The notes: a model not told the origin generated them from the letters alone. 64,000 bases of DNA from Halorientalis litorea (GCF_023028225.1 NZ_CP095482.1:1240001-1304000), one strand, 5' to 3'. Shown: positions 48,882 through 57,693, counted from the stretch's first letter. Made by a program: numbers and translations.

Positions 48882-50522
48882 TCAGTCTCCACCGAACTGA
48901 CTGTCGAACCGGGTAACGCTCTCGTCCGTTCCCGCGATGACGACGTCGTCGCCGGGTTCGAAGGTGAACGTCGTCGGGTCGATGTCGATTATCGCCGAAC
49001 CGTCACGCCACACCGCGACGACGGTACAGCCCGTCTCTGCTCTCACGTCCGCGCTCACGAGCGTCTCCCCCGCGAGCCCGGGAGCCGAGAGGCGAACGAC
49101 ACGGACCTGCTTGTCGTAAATCAGGACGTCCTCGTCCTCGAACACCGTCGCCGCGAGCATCCGGCCGCTGATGCGGGCCAGCGACTCCACGGCATCGGCA
49201 CCGGCACGGTACAGTTTCTGCACGTCGTCGCGCTGGTTCGCCCTGACGACCACGTGTACCGAGGGGTTCAAATCGCGTGCGATGAGCGTGGCGAACACGG
49301 CAGTCGTGTCGTCGGCCAGCGTGAGAACGAGGGCCGACGCCGTTTCGAGGCCGGCCGCCTCGAGTGTCTCGGGGTCCCGGGCGTCGCCGACGATATCGAC
49401 CCCCTCGGCGTCCTCGATGTCGAGGACAGTCAGGTCTGTGTTGGTGTGTTCGAGCGCGCCGTAGGCCGCTTGCCCGGAGTTGCCGTACCCCGCGACGATG
49501 ACCTCCTGTGCCGCGAACTCCCGGACGGTCGAGGTGGTTGCGTCCCGGAGCGGGTCGATTTGGGGCGGTTCGCCCGCGACGAGGAGACGGGTCCCGGCCT
49601 CCAGTTCGATGGTCGGGTCGATGCGCGTCTCGAAGTCCGCGCCGCGCCAGACGCCGATGACGTTCACCCCGAACCGCTCCCTGAGGTCTGCCTCCGCGAC
49701 AGTCTGCCGGCAGAGGTCACTCCCCGCCTCGACGGTGAGTTCCACGAGTTCGATGTTCTCCCCGACCGACACCCCCTCCTCGACGGTGGCGGTGACCGCC
49801 GTCGGAACCTCGCCCGCGAGTCGTTCCCCCAACACCTCGCGCGGGGACAGCACCTCGTCCGCCCCGGCGACGCTGTGGTACTGTTTCAGGTCCGGGTCCT
49901 CGGCCAGCGTGACGATGCGCGTTCCCGGACTGGCCTCCGTGGCGGCGAGGGCGATACTCGCGTTCCGGTCGTCCGCTACGTCCGCGACGACGGCCCGTGC
50001 CGTGGCGATGCGTGCGTTTTCCAGCGCGTCCGCCGTCTCGGGATCGCCACTGATGACGTGATACCCGTCGTCGTGGAGCGAGTTCGCCGTCTCCTCGTCC
50101 GGTTCCACGAGGACGTACGCCTGCTCGCGAGCGTCGAGTTCGTCGACGAACGCGTCGGTCCGCGGCGTGAAGCCACAGACGACGACGTGGTCCGACAGTT
50201 CCGGGACCGTCTCCGGTGCGGTCGGCGAGAGCGCGTCACGGAGCCACGGCACCGCGAACACGTCGACGGCGGTCAGGATGAGGCCGATGCCGGCGAGTTG
50301 CATCGTGATGACGAGGACGTTCATCTGGAGCGTCGTCCATCCGGCGTCCTCGCCGTAGCCCGTCGTGGTGAAACTCTGGATGACGATTTCGAGCGACCGA
50401 TAGAGCGGTTGTGGTCGCCCCTCCCACGTCGCCATCCCGAAGTTGTAGAGGAGCGTGAAGGCCGCCGTGGTCCCGAACAACAACAGGACGTAGTACCCGA
50501 CACGCCGACCGCCCAAAGCCAT
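48882..50522 (-). CDS. Two-TM potassium channel with tandem TrkA (RCK) regulatory domains
   Basis: A 546-residue protein. Two N-terminal helices flank a pore loop with selectivity filter TTTGYGED. Two RCK modules follow: HVVVCGFTPRTDAFVDELDA with TrkA-C SVGENIELVELTVEAGSD, and EVIVAGYGNSGQAAYGALEH with TrkA-C VRVVRLSAPGLAGETLV. This is the architecture of MthK/GsuK-like K+ channels gated by nucleotides or divalent ions, with both RCK pairs fused in one chain. Haloarchaea keep molar K+ inside, so it probably regulates potassium flux. The ATG is at 50520-50522. Confidence 0.93.
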   Translation of the reverse strand: MALGGRRVGYYVLLLFGTTAAFTLLYNFGMATWEGRPQPLYRSLEIVIQSFTTTGYGEDAGWTTLQMNVLVITMQLAGIGLILTAVDVFAVPWLRDALSPTAPETVPELSDHVVVCGFTPRTDAFVDELDAREQAYVLVEPDEETANSLHDDGYHVISGDPETADALENARIATARAVVADVADDRNASIALAATEASPGTRIVTLAEDPDLKQYHSVAGADEVLSPREVLGERLAGEVPTAVTATVEEGVSVGENIELVELTVEAGSDLCRQTVAEADLRERFGVNVIGVWRGADFETRIDPTIELEAGTRLLVAGEPPQIDPLRDATTSTVREFAAQEVIVAGYGNSGQAAYGALEHTNTDLTVLDIEDAEGVDIVGDARDPETLEAAGLETASALVLTLADDTTAVFATLIARDLNPSVHVVVRANQRDDVQKLYRAGADAVESLARISGRMLAATVFEDEDVLIYDKQVRVVRLSAPGLAGETLVSADVRAETGCTVVAVWRDGSAIIDIDPTTFTFEPGDDVVIAGTDESVTRFDSQFGGD

Positions 50523-50640
50523 ATCGGCACTTGCGGGAGCGTCGTCAAAACTGTTCGTATCCGTTCAGGTCACCGTCCCGACGCCTCGCTCGGCGACCAC
50601 CCGTGGAACGGACTGCATCGAAGACCGCTCGCTCACAGCA

Positions 50641-51636
50641 CTACGCAACGGGCGTCCGTTCGACCACTTGCCCGTCGTACGTCGGGTACTGCTCGACGAT
50701 TTCGCCCTCGTCGATGTCGCCTTCCTCGACCATCTCCTCCAGCAGCCACCACGCCACCTCGACGTGGTCGGACTTGACTGTGTAGAACTCCTCGGGGACG
50801 CCCAACTGCTCGAACCGGTCGGGAGCGACCCACGTCTTCCCGTAGACGAGCGTCCCGTCGTCGGTCACGTCGTCGAACGGGCGGCGAATCGTCCGGGCCA
50901 TCCGCTTGAGGCGGCGGCGGTGCTGGGCGGCGTCCTTGAACACGGACGTACAGAAATAGACGCGCTCGTGGTCGCCCATCACGTCCAGTATCGCCTCACG
51001 GGTGTCCTCGACGGCACTCATGTGCCCCTCCTTCAACTCGAACCCGCGTTCCTGCATCCGGCGATAGTTGCCGTCGCTCATCTCGAACTCGTTGATGTTG
51101 CAGAACTCCGCGGCACCCTCGTCCAAGAAGTCGAGGAACTCCTCCTCAGGCCGAATCCCGGGTATCTCGAAGGCGGGGGTTAGCCCTTCCTCGCGGGCGA
51201 CGTAGAGGATGTCCTCCCACTCGGTGCCGTGGAGGTCACCCCACTGCTCGAAGGGAGGGTGGAACCGGATTTCGTCCAGTCCGGCCTCGCTGAGGCGGCG
51301 CATGTTCTCGCGCCCGCCCGTGATGCCGGTGTAGAGGTGCGTGTGGAAGTCCTCGCCGAACTCGTCTTTCAACAGGGAGAGATAGCGCGTCGTCCGGCCC
51401 ATCGCCTCCTGGGGTTCGCCGCCGGTGACGGAGGCACCGAGCGCGTCCATCCGTTCGGCCTCCTCGATGACATCGCTGTCGTCCTCGACGAGGCGTTCGT
51501 TCGCGTACACGTCGGTGACGTTCTTGCGGTTCTCGCCGAGCGGGCAGTAGAAACAGTCACGCTGGTCACAGTAGCCGTAGACGAACAGCACCATCTTGCC
51601 GCCCTCGGCACACTGTTCACAGCCCTTGGAAATCAT
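50641..51636 (-). CDS. Radical SAM protein with a CX4CX2C cluster motif
   Basis: A 331-residue protein starting MISKGCEQCAEGGK. The [4Fe-4S] motif reads GYCDQRDCFYCPLG: C23, C28 and C31, spaced CX4CX2C rather than the standard CX3CX2C. An additional N-terminal C6/C9 pair may bind a second cluster or zinc. TGGEPQEAMGRT is the SAM-binding GGE motif, and HTHLYTGITGG and RFHPPFEQWG follow. Product unknown; homologs are widespread in haloarchaea. I chose ATG 51636, since the extra N-terminus from 51699 is not family-like. Confidence 0.9.
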   Translation of the reverse strand: MISKGCEQCAEGGKMVLFVYGYCDQRDCFYCPLGENRKNVTDVYANERLVEDDSDVIEEAERMDALGASVTGGEPQEAMGRTTRYLSLLKDEFGEDFHTHLYTGITGGRENMRRLSEAGLDEIRFHPPFEQWGDLHGTEWEDILYVAREEGLTPAFEIPGIRPEEEFLDFLDEGAAEFCNINEFEMSDGNYRRMQERGFELKEGHMSAVEDTREAILDVMGDHERVYFCTSVFKDAAQHRRRLKRMARTIRRPFDDVTDDGTLVYGKTWVAPDRFEQLGVPEEFYTVKSDHVEVAWWLLEEMVEEGDIDEGEIVEQYPTYDGQVVERTPVA

Positions 51637-51690
51637 TCGCTGTCCAACCAGAACACGTCGAGGGCCAAAAGCGGTGCGAAACGGACTGGG

Positions 51691-51698
51691 GTTTTTCA
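51691..51698 (+). promoter_or_regulatory. TATA box of the PsiE-like gene
   Basis: GTTTTTCA lies 23-30 nt before the GTG start at 51721, the expected distance for a leaderless transcript. Confidence 0.45.
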
Positions 51699-51720
51699 CT
51701 GTTCCACGCTAGTACCACAC

Positions 51721-52290
51721 GTGAGCGACGAGGGGGCGACGGAACCGGCGGACGCGGCCGACGGTCAGCCCCCGGCACAGCAGGACGAGGAAAACACAGC
51801 GAGAGCGGAGGACCGGGAGCGGCAAGGCGGGCCACAGGTCGAACGGCTGGTCGACGCCTCCGAGCGGGTGATGCAGACCGTCGAACTCGTCGCCGCACTC
51901 GTGTTGGTCGTGCTGTTCGCCATCGGCGTGTTCGACCTCGGCCTGCAGATACTCGGAGAGATACAGTCGGGCGACATCAGCGACCCGCTGGTCGTCATCG
52001 GCTTCATCGACACCGCGCTCCTGCTGTTCATCATCGTCGAAGTGTACAACACCGTTATCGCGTACGCACGGTCGGACGAGACGGCACGGATTCTTCGCCT
52101 CGTCATCTTCACCGGCGTCATCGCGCTGGTCCGGAAGGCTATCGTGTTCAGGACCGGCGAGTACGACACCGCGGCCGATGCCCTCCTGGTCGCCGGGTCC
52201 TACGGGCTCCTCACGCTCGTCCTCGCCGTCCTCCTGTTCGTCAGTTACCAGTACGTCGGCGGCCGAGGCGACGAGCCGATAACGTACTAA
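51721..52290 (+). CDS. PsiE-family phosphate-starvation-inducible membrane protein
   Basis: A 189-residue protein with a long charged N-terminus (about 45 residues) and four hydrophobic segments: VELVAALVLVVLFAIGVFDL, DPLVVIGFIDTALLLFIIVE, ARILRLVIFTGVIALVRKAI and GLLTLVLAVLLFVSYQYV. VEVYNTVIAYAR between helices 2 and 3 and VFTGVIALVRK are typical of PsiE. GTG start at 51721 is supported by TATA spacing. Function in archaea is unknown. It is followed by a DUF373 membrane protein 42 nt away. Confidence 0.85.
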   Translation: MSDEGATEPADAADGQPPAQQDEENTARAEDRERQGGPQVERLVDASERVMQTVELVAALVLVVLFAIGVFDLGLQILGEIQSGDISDPLVVIGFIDTALLLFIIVEVYNTVIAYARSDETARILRLVIFTGVIALVRKAIVFRTGEYDTAADALLVAGSYGLLTLVLAVLLFVSYQYVGGRGDEPITY

Positions 52291-52332
52291 TCGCCCAAAA
52301 GCAGATAAACGACACCGGCGAACGTTGTGACA

Positions 52333-53415
52333 ATGCTGCTGGTCCTGTGTGTGGACCTGGACGACGACCTCGGTCGGAAAACCGACGTCGAGACGCCGGT
52401 CATCGGCCGCGACGCCGTCGAGGAGGCCGCCGTCGCGCTCGCGACGGCCGACCCCGAGGACAGCGACGTGAACGTCCTGTTCGAGGGCGTCCACCTCCAC
52501 GACACCGTCGAGGACGAACCCGTCGAAGTCGTCGCCGTCACCGGCCTCGACGGGAACGACGTGGCGGCCAACCGCGCAGTCGGGGAAGAGATAGACACCG
52601 TCCTCGCCAGCATCTCGACCGACGAGGACATCCGCGCCATCGTCGTGACCGACGGTGCCCAAGACGAGAGCGTCCTGCCCGTGGTCCGCTCGCGCGTCCC
52701 CATCGACGCCGTCCGCCGCGTCGTCGTCCGACAGGCACAGGACCTCGAATCGATGTACTACACCATCAAACAGGTACTCGACGACCCCGAGACACGCGGG
52801 ACCATCCTCGTCCCGCTGGGCATCCTCCTCCTCATCTACCCGCTGGCCATCATCGCCGACCAACTCGGTCTCCCGGGTGCCGTGTTCGGCATCACGTCGG
52901 GACTGCTCGGCCTCTATATCCTCGGGCGCGGGTTGGGTGCCGAGCGCGTCCTCGACACGCTCATCGACCGCCTCCGGACGGTGCTGTACGCCGGCCGCGT
53001 GACGCTCATCACCTACGTCGTCGCCGCCGCCCTGCTCGTCATCGGCGGCGTCAGCGGCGTCCAGACCCTCGATGCCGCCCAAGCCGAACGGGGCACCCTG
53101 AGCGCGCTCGAAGTGCTCGCCGCGCTCGTGTTCGGGGCCATCCGCTGGTTCGCGGCCGCCGGCGTCACGACCAGCCTCGGCCGCGTCACCGACGAGTACC
53201 TCGCCGAGTCCTTCGAGTGGCGGTACCTCAACGCCCCCTTCTACGTCCTCGCCATCGCCGCCGTCCTCCACGGCGTGAGCGCGTACTTCCTCGACTACGT
53301 CACGCTGTCGTATCTGGCGGCCGCACTCACCGGCGGGACCATCCTCGGCCTCGTCAGCACGCTCGCCTTCGCCGTCGCCGAGTCCCGGTTCCCGAACAAG
53401 CGCGCCTCGGCGTGA
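52333..53415 (+). CDS. DUF373-family membrane protein
   Basis: A 360-residue archaeal protein. The soluble N-terminal 145 residues begin LLVLCVDLDDDLGRKTDVET and contain VVAVTGLDGNDVAANRAVGE, a Rossmann-like unit of DUF373. From residue 155 on there are six or seven membrane helices (ILVPLGILLLIYPLAIIA, VYLITYVVAAALLVIGG-type, YVLAIAAVLHGVSAYFL). ATG 52333 was preferred over GTG two codons upstream. Function unknown; widely conserved in archaea. Confidence 0.88.
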   Translation: MLLVLCVDLDDDLGRKTDVETPVIGRDAVEEAAVALATADPEDSDVNVLFEGVHLHDTVEDEPVEVVAVTGLDGNDVAANRAVGEEIDTVLASISTDEDIRAIVVTDGAQDESVLPVVRSRVPIDAVRRVVVRQAQDLESMYYTIKQVLDDPETRGTILVPLGILLLIYPLAIIADQLGLPGAVFGITSGLLGLYILGRGLGAERVLDTLIDRLRTVLYAGRVTLITYVVAAALLVIGGVSGVQTLDAAQAERGTLSALEVLAALVFGAIRWFAAAGVTTSLGRVTDEYLAESFEWRYLNAPFYVLAIAAVLHGVSAYFLDYVTLSYLAAALTGGTILGLVSTLAFAVAESRFPNKRASA

Positions 53416-53465
53416 GTCACGGCGGCGGTGCGTCGCCCGTCGCGTACTCGCCGCTCACTCGCCCC

Positions 53466-53488
53466 GTGGCCTCGCTCCGCTCGGCCAC
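53466..53488. terminator. Hairpin between convergent genes
   Basis: GTGGCC-TCGCTCCGCTC-GGCCAC forms a stem in the 77-bp space between the DUF373 gene and the convergent prenyl synthase gene. It may terminate either transcript; no T-run follows. Confidence 0.4.
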
Positions 53489-53492
53489 GCTG

Positions 53493-54335
53493 TCACCGTT
53501 CACGGACCACCACGAACTCGGCGAGGTCCTCCAGATAGGCCAACGCCTCCGAGTCCTGAACGTCGGCCGTCGAGAGTGCCCGGAGCGCGTCGTCGGAGAG
53601 TTCCCGCGCCCGCTCGTTTGCCTCCTCGGGCGTGAGGTCGGTCACCTGCACCAGCGACGGGCGGTCCATCTCCGCGTCGGTCCCGGTCGGCTTGCCCAAC
53701 TCCTCGGCGTCGGCCGTCGCGTCCAGCACGTCGTCGCGCATCTGGAACGCGATGCCGACCCGCTCGGCGTACTGCCCGAAGGCTTCGACGGTGTAGGCGT
53801 CGGCGTCGGCGGCGATTGCCCCGAGTTCGGCCGCCGCGCGGAACAGCGCGCCGGTCTTGCGCCGCGCGAGGTTCATGTACTCCTCCTCGGTACTCGGCTG
53901 GGCGACCAACTCCGTCGCCTCGCCCTCACCGAGTTCGACCATCGCCTCGGACACCGCCTGCATCGCGCGCTCGTCGGCGGAGAACAGTGCGAACGCCTCC
54001 CCCAGCAGACCGTCCGACGCGATGATTGCCGGACCGAAGCCGAACTCCGCCCACGCGCTCGGCACCGACCGCCTCACGTCGGAGTCGTCGATGATGTCGT
54101 CGATGACCAGCGAGGCGTTGTGGACGAGTTCGATGCCCACGGCGAAGTCGACCGCGTCGTCGGGGTCCCCACCCAGCGACTCGCAGACGAGAACGGTCAC
54201 GGTCGGACGGACACGCTTCCCCCCGGAGAGCGTGACGTGTGCCAACTCGTCGGCCAGTTCCGACGGCTCGACGGCATCGAGAACGTCCTCCAACCGCTCC
54301 TCGACGCTCGCCCGCCGGTTCTCCAGATACTCCAT
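53493..54335 (-). CDS. idsA: Trans-prenyl diphosphate synthase (geranylgeranyl/geranylfarnesyl type)
   Basis: A 280-residue isoprenoid chain-elongation enzyme. First Asp-rich motif DDIIDDSDVRR, second QMRDDVLD, and GGKRVRP for substrate diphosphate. It supplies the C20 or C25 chains of archaeal ether lipids and precursors of carotenoids, which also lead to retinal. It is somewhat shorter than the 290-350 residues of many homologs but the motifs are complete. ATG at 54335 (MEYLENRR); a GTG two codons upstream is also possible. The bacterial-type short form may make the lipid precursors. Confidence 0.92.
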   Translation of the reverse strand: MEYLENRRASVEERLEDVLDAVEPSELADELAHVTLSGGKRVRPTVTVLVCESLGGDPDDAVDFAVGIELVHNASLVIDDIIDDSDVRRSVPSAWAEFGFGPAIIASDGLLGEAFALFSADERAMQAVSEAMVELGEGEATELVAQPSTEEEYMNLARRKTGALFRAAAELGAIAADADAYTVEAFGQYAERVGIAFQMRDDVLDATADAEELGKPTGTDAEMDRPSLVQVTDLTPEEANERARELSDDALRALSTADVQDSEALAYLEDLAEFVVVRER

Positions 54336-54373
54336 CGCCACTCCCTAAGGAATGGGGCGGTTTGTAGCTGACG

Positions 54374-54620
54374 ACCCACCTTTTTCGTCGTCGGGTGGCG
54401 CGCGGAGCGCGCCACCACTCCTCGAAAAACGTGGGCGAAAAAGGCCGGACGCTCACTTCGTCGTCGGGCGACACGCGAGTCGCCCGACTGCAAGCGAGAC
54501 CGTAGGTCTCGCCCTGTTCGCGTCCGGGTGCTGTGCTCGTGCCCTGACCGCCCCGCGACCGCTCCGCACAGCCCCCCGGTCGCTACGACGCCGCACGGCA
54601 CTGCCGCTCTACACCGCGTA
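54374..54620. repeat. Modular hairpin/T-run repeat, copy C
   Basis: The longest copy. ACCCACCTTTTT, palindrome GGTGGCGCGC-GGA-GCGCGCCACC, CACTCCTCGAAAAACGTGGG, AAAAAGGCCGGA, then inserted palindromes GTCGGGCGACA-CGCGA-GTCGCCCGAC and GCGAGACC-GTAG-GTCTCGC, then GCGTCCGGGTGCTGTGCT. Constant blocks match copies A and B; the inserted palindromes are private to this copy. It lies directly behind the etfA gene, occupying most of the 306-bp gap. Confidence 0.75.
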
Positions 54621-54641
54621 AAAAACGGGAGAAGTCGGGCC

Positions 54642-55613
54642 TCAGACGTCCGGCACTTCGCCGCCGAACTCCTCGATGAGCGCGGGCACGACGTCGAAGA
54701 GGTCGTCCTCGATGCCGTAGTCCGCGATGTCGTAGATGGGCGCACTCCCGTCGGTGTTGATGGCGACGATGGTGTCCGCACCCTTCATCCCGGCGACGTG
54801 CTGGACGGCCCCGGAGATACCGATGGCAATGTACACGTCCGGCGTGACGACCTTGCCGGACTGGCCGACCTGTCGGTTCTTGGGGAGCCAGCCGTTGTCG
54901 ACGATGGGACGGGACGAGGAGAGGGTGGCGTCCGTCGCGTCGACGAGTGCCTCGATAAGCGAGATGTTCTCCTCCTCCTCGATACCGCGGCCGATGGAGA
55001 TGAGGAACTCCGCTTCGCTGATGTCCACGTCGCCGCCGGCAACTTCCTCGAAGCCGGTGACGGTGGACTTGATTTCGCTCTCGTCGATGTCGGCGTCGAA
55101 GGCAGACACCTCGGCGTCACCGCTACCCTCCACTTTCGGCCACTCGGCCGGGCGGATGGTGACGACGGCGTTGTCCTCCTCGACGGCGAAGGTGGTTTCG
55201 ACCTTGCCACCGTACTGTTCGCGGGTGACGACGAGGGACCCGTCGACGTCGAAGTCGATGGCGTCGGTCACCAGCGGCAGACCGAGGCCCTCGGCGACGG
55301 CCGGCGCGTAGTCGAGACCGTTGACCGAGTTCGGCGCGAGCAGGTACTGCGGGTCGACATCGGCGTACACCTGTTCGACCGCCTGCGTGTACACGTCGTG
55401 GTTGAACTCCTCACCGTGGTCGACGGTGTGGATGGCGTCGACGCCCTCGCGGTTGAGGTCGTCGGCGAACGCGTCCACGTCGCCGCTGACGACGACGAGG
55501 TGCAGGTCGCCGCCAGTCTGGTCCGCGAGGTCGCGGCCCGCGGTAATCATCTCGTAACTCACGTCGCGCAGTTCGCCACGGCGGTGTTCCGTGACGGCGA
55601 GCACGTCGCTCAT
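54642..55613 (-). CDS. etfA: Electron transfer flavoprotein alpha subunit
   Basis: A 323-residue FAD-binding ETF alpha (FixB-type). The C-terminal FAD domain is complete: SSSRPIVDNGWLPKNRQVGQ, then SGKVVTPDVYIAIGISGAVQ and HVAGMKG, the ETF-alpha signature. It accepts electrons from acyl-CoA dehydrogenases (one is at 35.2-36.4 kb) and passes them to the quinone pool. The ATG overlaps the stop of a 21-codon open frame which itself overlaps the etfB stop. The gene ends at repeat copy C. Confidence 0.94.
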   Translation of the reverse strand: MSDVLAVTEHRRGELRDVSYEMITAGRDLADQTGGDLHLVVVSGDVDAFADDLNREGVDAIHTVDHGEEFNHDVYTQAVEQVYADVDPQYLLAPNSVNGLDYAPAVAEGLGLPLVTDAIDFDVDGSLVVTREQYGGKVETTFAVEEDNAVVTIRPAEWPKVEGSGDAEVSAFDADIDESEIKSTVTGFEEVAGGDVDISEAEFLISIGRGIEEEENISLIEALVDATDATLSSSRPIVDNGWLPKNRQVGQSGKVVTPDVYIAIGISGAVQHVAGMKGADTIVAINTDGSAPIYDIADYGIEDDLFDVVPALIEEFGGEVPDV

Positions 55614-55675
55614 GCGAGGTCACCTCCGGTGACGAGCAGGAGGTCGTCGCGCACGAAGTGTGCGACGGAACTCAT
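55610..55675 (-). CDS. 21-residue mini-ORF bridging etfB and etfA
   Basis: An ATG at 55673-55675 overlaps the etfB stop (ATGA), and its TGA at 55610-55612 overlaps the etfA start (ATGA). The peptide begins MSSVAHFVRDDLLLVTGG. Continuous stop/start overlap across a 58-nt gap would let ribosomes travel from etfB to etfA without reinitiating over untranslated RNA. It may simply be a translational coupler; whether the peptide has a function is unknown. Chance occurrence is possible but would require two precise overlaps plus an open frame. Confidence 0.4.
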   Translation of the reverse strand: MSSVAHFVRDDLLLVTGGDLA

Positions 55676-56466
55676 CCTTCGACGACCCCCTTGTCCCGCA
55701 GGAAGTCAGCAAGTTGCCCCGCCGTCTCCTCGGCGTCGCCCTCCCAGATGGTGGCGTCGCCCTCGGATTCGGGTTCGTACATGCTCGTGCGGTCGAGCGG
55801 GCTCTCGGTCACCGAGGCGTCCACGTCGAGGTCGTCGAGCGAGTGGACATCCAGCGGCTTGCTCTGTGCCTGACGGATACCGCGCAGGCTGGCGTACCGC
55901 GGTTCGTTGATACCGGACTGGATGGTCAGCACGGCGGGCACCTCCACGTCGGTCAGCTCCTCGACGCCGCCTTCGAGTTCGCGGTGGACGCTGGCGACGC
56001 CACCCTCGATGTCCAGTTCGAGGTCGTTGACGACAGCGGCCCACTCGAAGTCGATTTTCTCCGCGAGCGCGACGCCGGTCGCACCGTTGGATTCGTCGCC
56101 GGACTGGACGCCCGAGAGGACGAGGTCCGGGTCCTCCTCTTCGACGACTGCGGCCAGCAGTTCTGCCTTGGCGTCGACATCGAGGTACGCGGAACCAGCG
56201 AGGTCGTCGTTCCAGACGCGGACGGCGCGGTCCGCACCCTTCGCCAGCCCCATCCGGATGGTCTCCTCGGACCGCTCCGGACCGATTGTCGCTGTGACGA
56301 CTTCCACGTCGTCGTTCTCCTCGCTGATCTGGACAGCCTCCTCGATGGCGTAGTCGTCCCACTCGTTGAGGTCGTATTCGAGGTACTGGTCGGCGATGTC
56401 ACCGCCCGAAATCTCGAACTCGTCCTCGACTTCCGCCACCTCCTTTACCGTGACAAGAATCTTCAT
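55672..56466 (-). CDS. etfB: Electron transfer flavoprotein beta subunit
   Basis: A 264-residue ETF beta (FixA-type). MKILVTVKEVAEVEDEF, LNEWDDYAIEEAVQISEE and VVTATIGPERSEETIRMGLA are typical, as is PDLVLSGVQSGDESNGATGV. It binds AMP and the redox partner dehydrogenase. ATG at 56466 gives the family start. It is the first gene of the etfB-etfA unit and reads towards repeat copy C. Confidence 0.94.
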   Translation of the reverse strand: MKILVTVKEVAEVEDEFEISGGDIADQYLEYDLNEWDDYAIEEAVQISEENDDVEVVTATIGPERSEETIRMGLAKGADRAVRVWNDDLAGSAYLDVDAKAELLAAVVEEEDPDLVLSGVQSGDESNGATGVALAEKIDFEWAAVVNDLELDIEGGVASVHRELEGGVEELTDVEVPAVLTIQSGINEPRYASLRGIRQAQSKPLDVHSLDDLDVDASVTESPLDRTSMYEPESEGDATIWEGDAEETAGQLADFLRDKGVVEG

Positions 56467-56574
56467 GCTCGTCGTGGACTCGGGATTCTTCAAGGTTAAA
56501 CGTTTCCGAACGGCAACAGCAGTGTTATCCGTTCACTCGGTCTGTGCGAGGACGAACGCCGGCGATAAAACGTG

Positions 56575-57693
56575 CTATCGGCTGTCTTCGGGGTCCTCGC
56601 CGTTCGTCTCCGTGATGTCCTCGTCGGGGAACGAGATGAGGTTCTCCCGCCCGATTCGGAGTTTGTCGATGCGCCCGTCCTCGTCCATCGAGGAGAGTAA
56701 CTGCGAGACTTTCGCGTTCGACCACCCCGTCTCCGTGACGATGTTCGCCTGTTTCATGCGCCCGCCGTTGCGCTCTAACAGACGTTCGACACGCTCTTCG
56801 TCGCTCAGCAGTTCCGTGTCGACTGCCTCCTCGGCCGACGCGTCGTCGGTCGGTTCCGGCGCGGCCGCCGCGTCCGGTTCGCGGTCCGTCCCGTCGTCGC
56901 TCTGGCCCTCGTTCTCGGCCGCTGAGGCCGGAACATCACCGTCCCGCCGGCGGACGAGGTACAGGCCGACGACGAGGACGCCGCCGACGAGGACGGCGGC
57001 CGCCAGTTCGAGGTTCTGCAGCCACGCGAACCCGCCGGGCGCGTCGCCGACATCACGGTACGTGACCGCGAGGTCACCGGGGCCGAACGTCTGTTCGCCG
57101 ACCCACCGGAGCGACCCCTCCGACACCTCGTATCCCGAGGGCGGGGCATCGACGAGCGTGTACTCCTCGGGCGGCACGACGACGAGTGACTGGTCCGGGC
57201 CCAGCGACTGGAACCACGTGACTCCGGTCGTGTTGAACACGTCGTCAACGTAGAGCCAGTCGCCGTCCAGTCGGCTGAAGTTCGTCCACGTGAACCGGAC
57301 GATGAGTTGACCGGTGTTGTTGTACGTGGCCGAATCGTATTCGACGTTCGTGATTTCCATCTCGCGGCCGGTCGCGGCACTAGCTTGCTGGCTCGCCGCC
57401 CGTACCGCGGTGAGCGTCCGGAGGTCGACGCCCTGTTCGAACTCCGCGGCGGTCTCGTTGAACGCGTCACGCCGGTCCGAAGTCGGGGTAGAGAAGTTCA
57501 TTCGGACCGTCCAGCTGGCGTCACCATCGGGTTGGAGAGCGATGACGAACGTCGTCTCGTCGGACCCGGCGGTCGGCGGGGTTTCCTGTGCCGCGACGCC
57601 GGCTCCGGTGGCGTGGACGGCCCCGAGTGCCGGACCGGCGGTCACGAGGAAAACGAGGAGGGCGACCAGGGCGGTACGAGCCCGCAACGACAT
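56575..57693 (-). CDS. Membrane-anchored protein with extracellular domain and cytoplasmic winged-helix
   Basis: A 372-residue protein. A signal peptide (TALVALLVFLVTAGPALGAV) leads an extracellular beta domain (about 30-225). One membrane helix (ELAAAVLVGGVLVVGLYLVR) is followed by an acidic linker and a C-terminal winged helix-turn-helix (RVERLLERNGGRMKQANIVT, then GWSNAKVSQLLSSMDEDGRI and DKLRIGRENLISFP). Such proteins are candidate one-component transmembrane regulators in haloarchaea, sensing something outside and binding DNA inside. It is divergent from a secreted-protein gene and shares its control region. Confidence 0.82.
   Translation of the reverse strand: MSLRARTALVALLVFLVTAGPALGAVHATGAGVAAQETPPTAGSDETTFVIALQPDGDASWTVRMNFSTPTSDRRDAFNETAAEFEQGVDLRTLTAVRAASQQASAATGREMEITNVEYDSATYNNTGQLIVRFTWTNFSRLDGDWLYVDDVFNTTGVTWFQSLGPDQSLVVVPPEEYTLVDAPPSGYEVSEGSLRWVGEQTFGPGDLAVTYRDVGDAPGGFAWLQNLELAAAVLVGGVLVVGLYLVRRRDGDVPASAAENEGQSDDGTDREPDAAAAPEPTDDASAEEAVDTELLSDEERVERLLERNGGRMKQANIVTETGWSNAKVSQLLSSMDEDGRIDKLRIGRENLISFPDEDITETNGEDPEDSR

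Noticed and set aside
51709-53271. 520-codon minus-strand frame opposite PsiE and DUF373 genes
   Set aside because: Composition (D/V/G/E repeats) is that of an antisense frame; the plus strand has membrane segments and family motifs.
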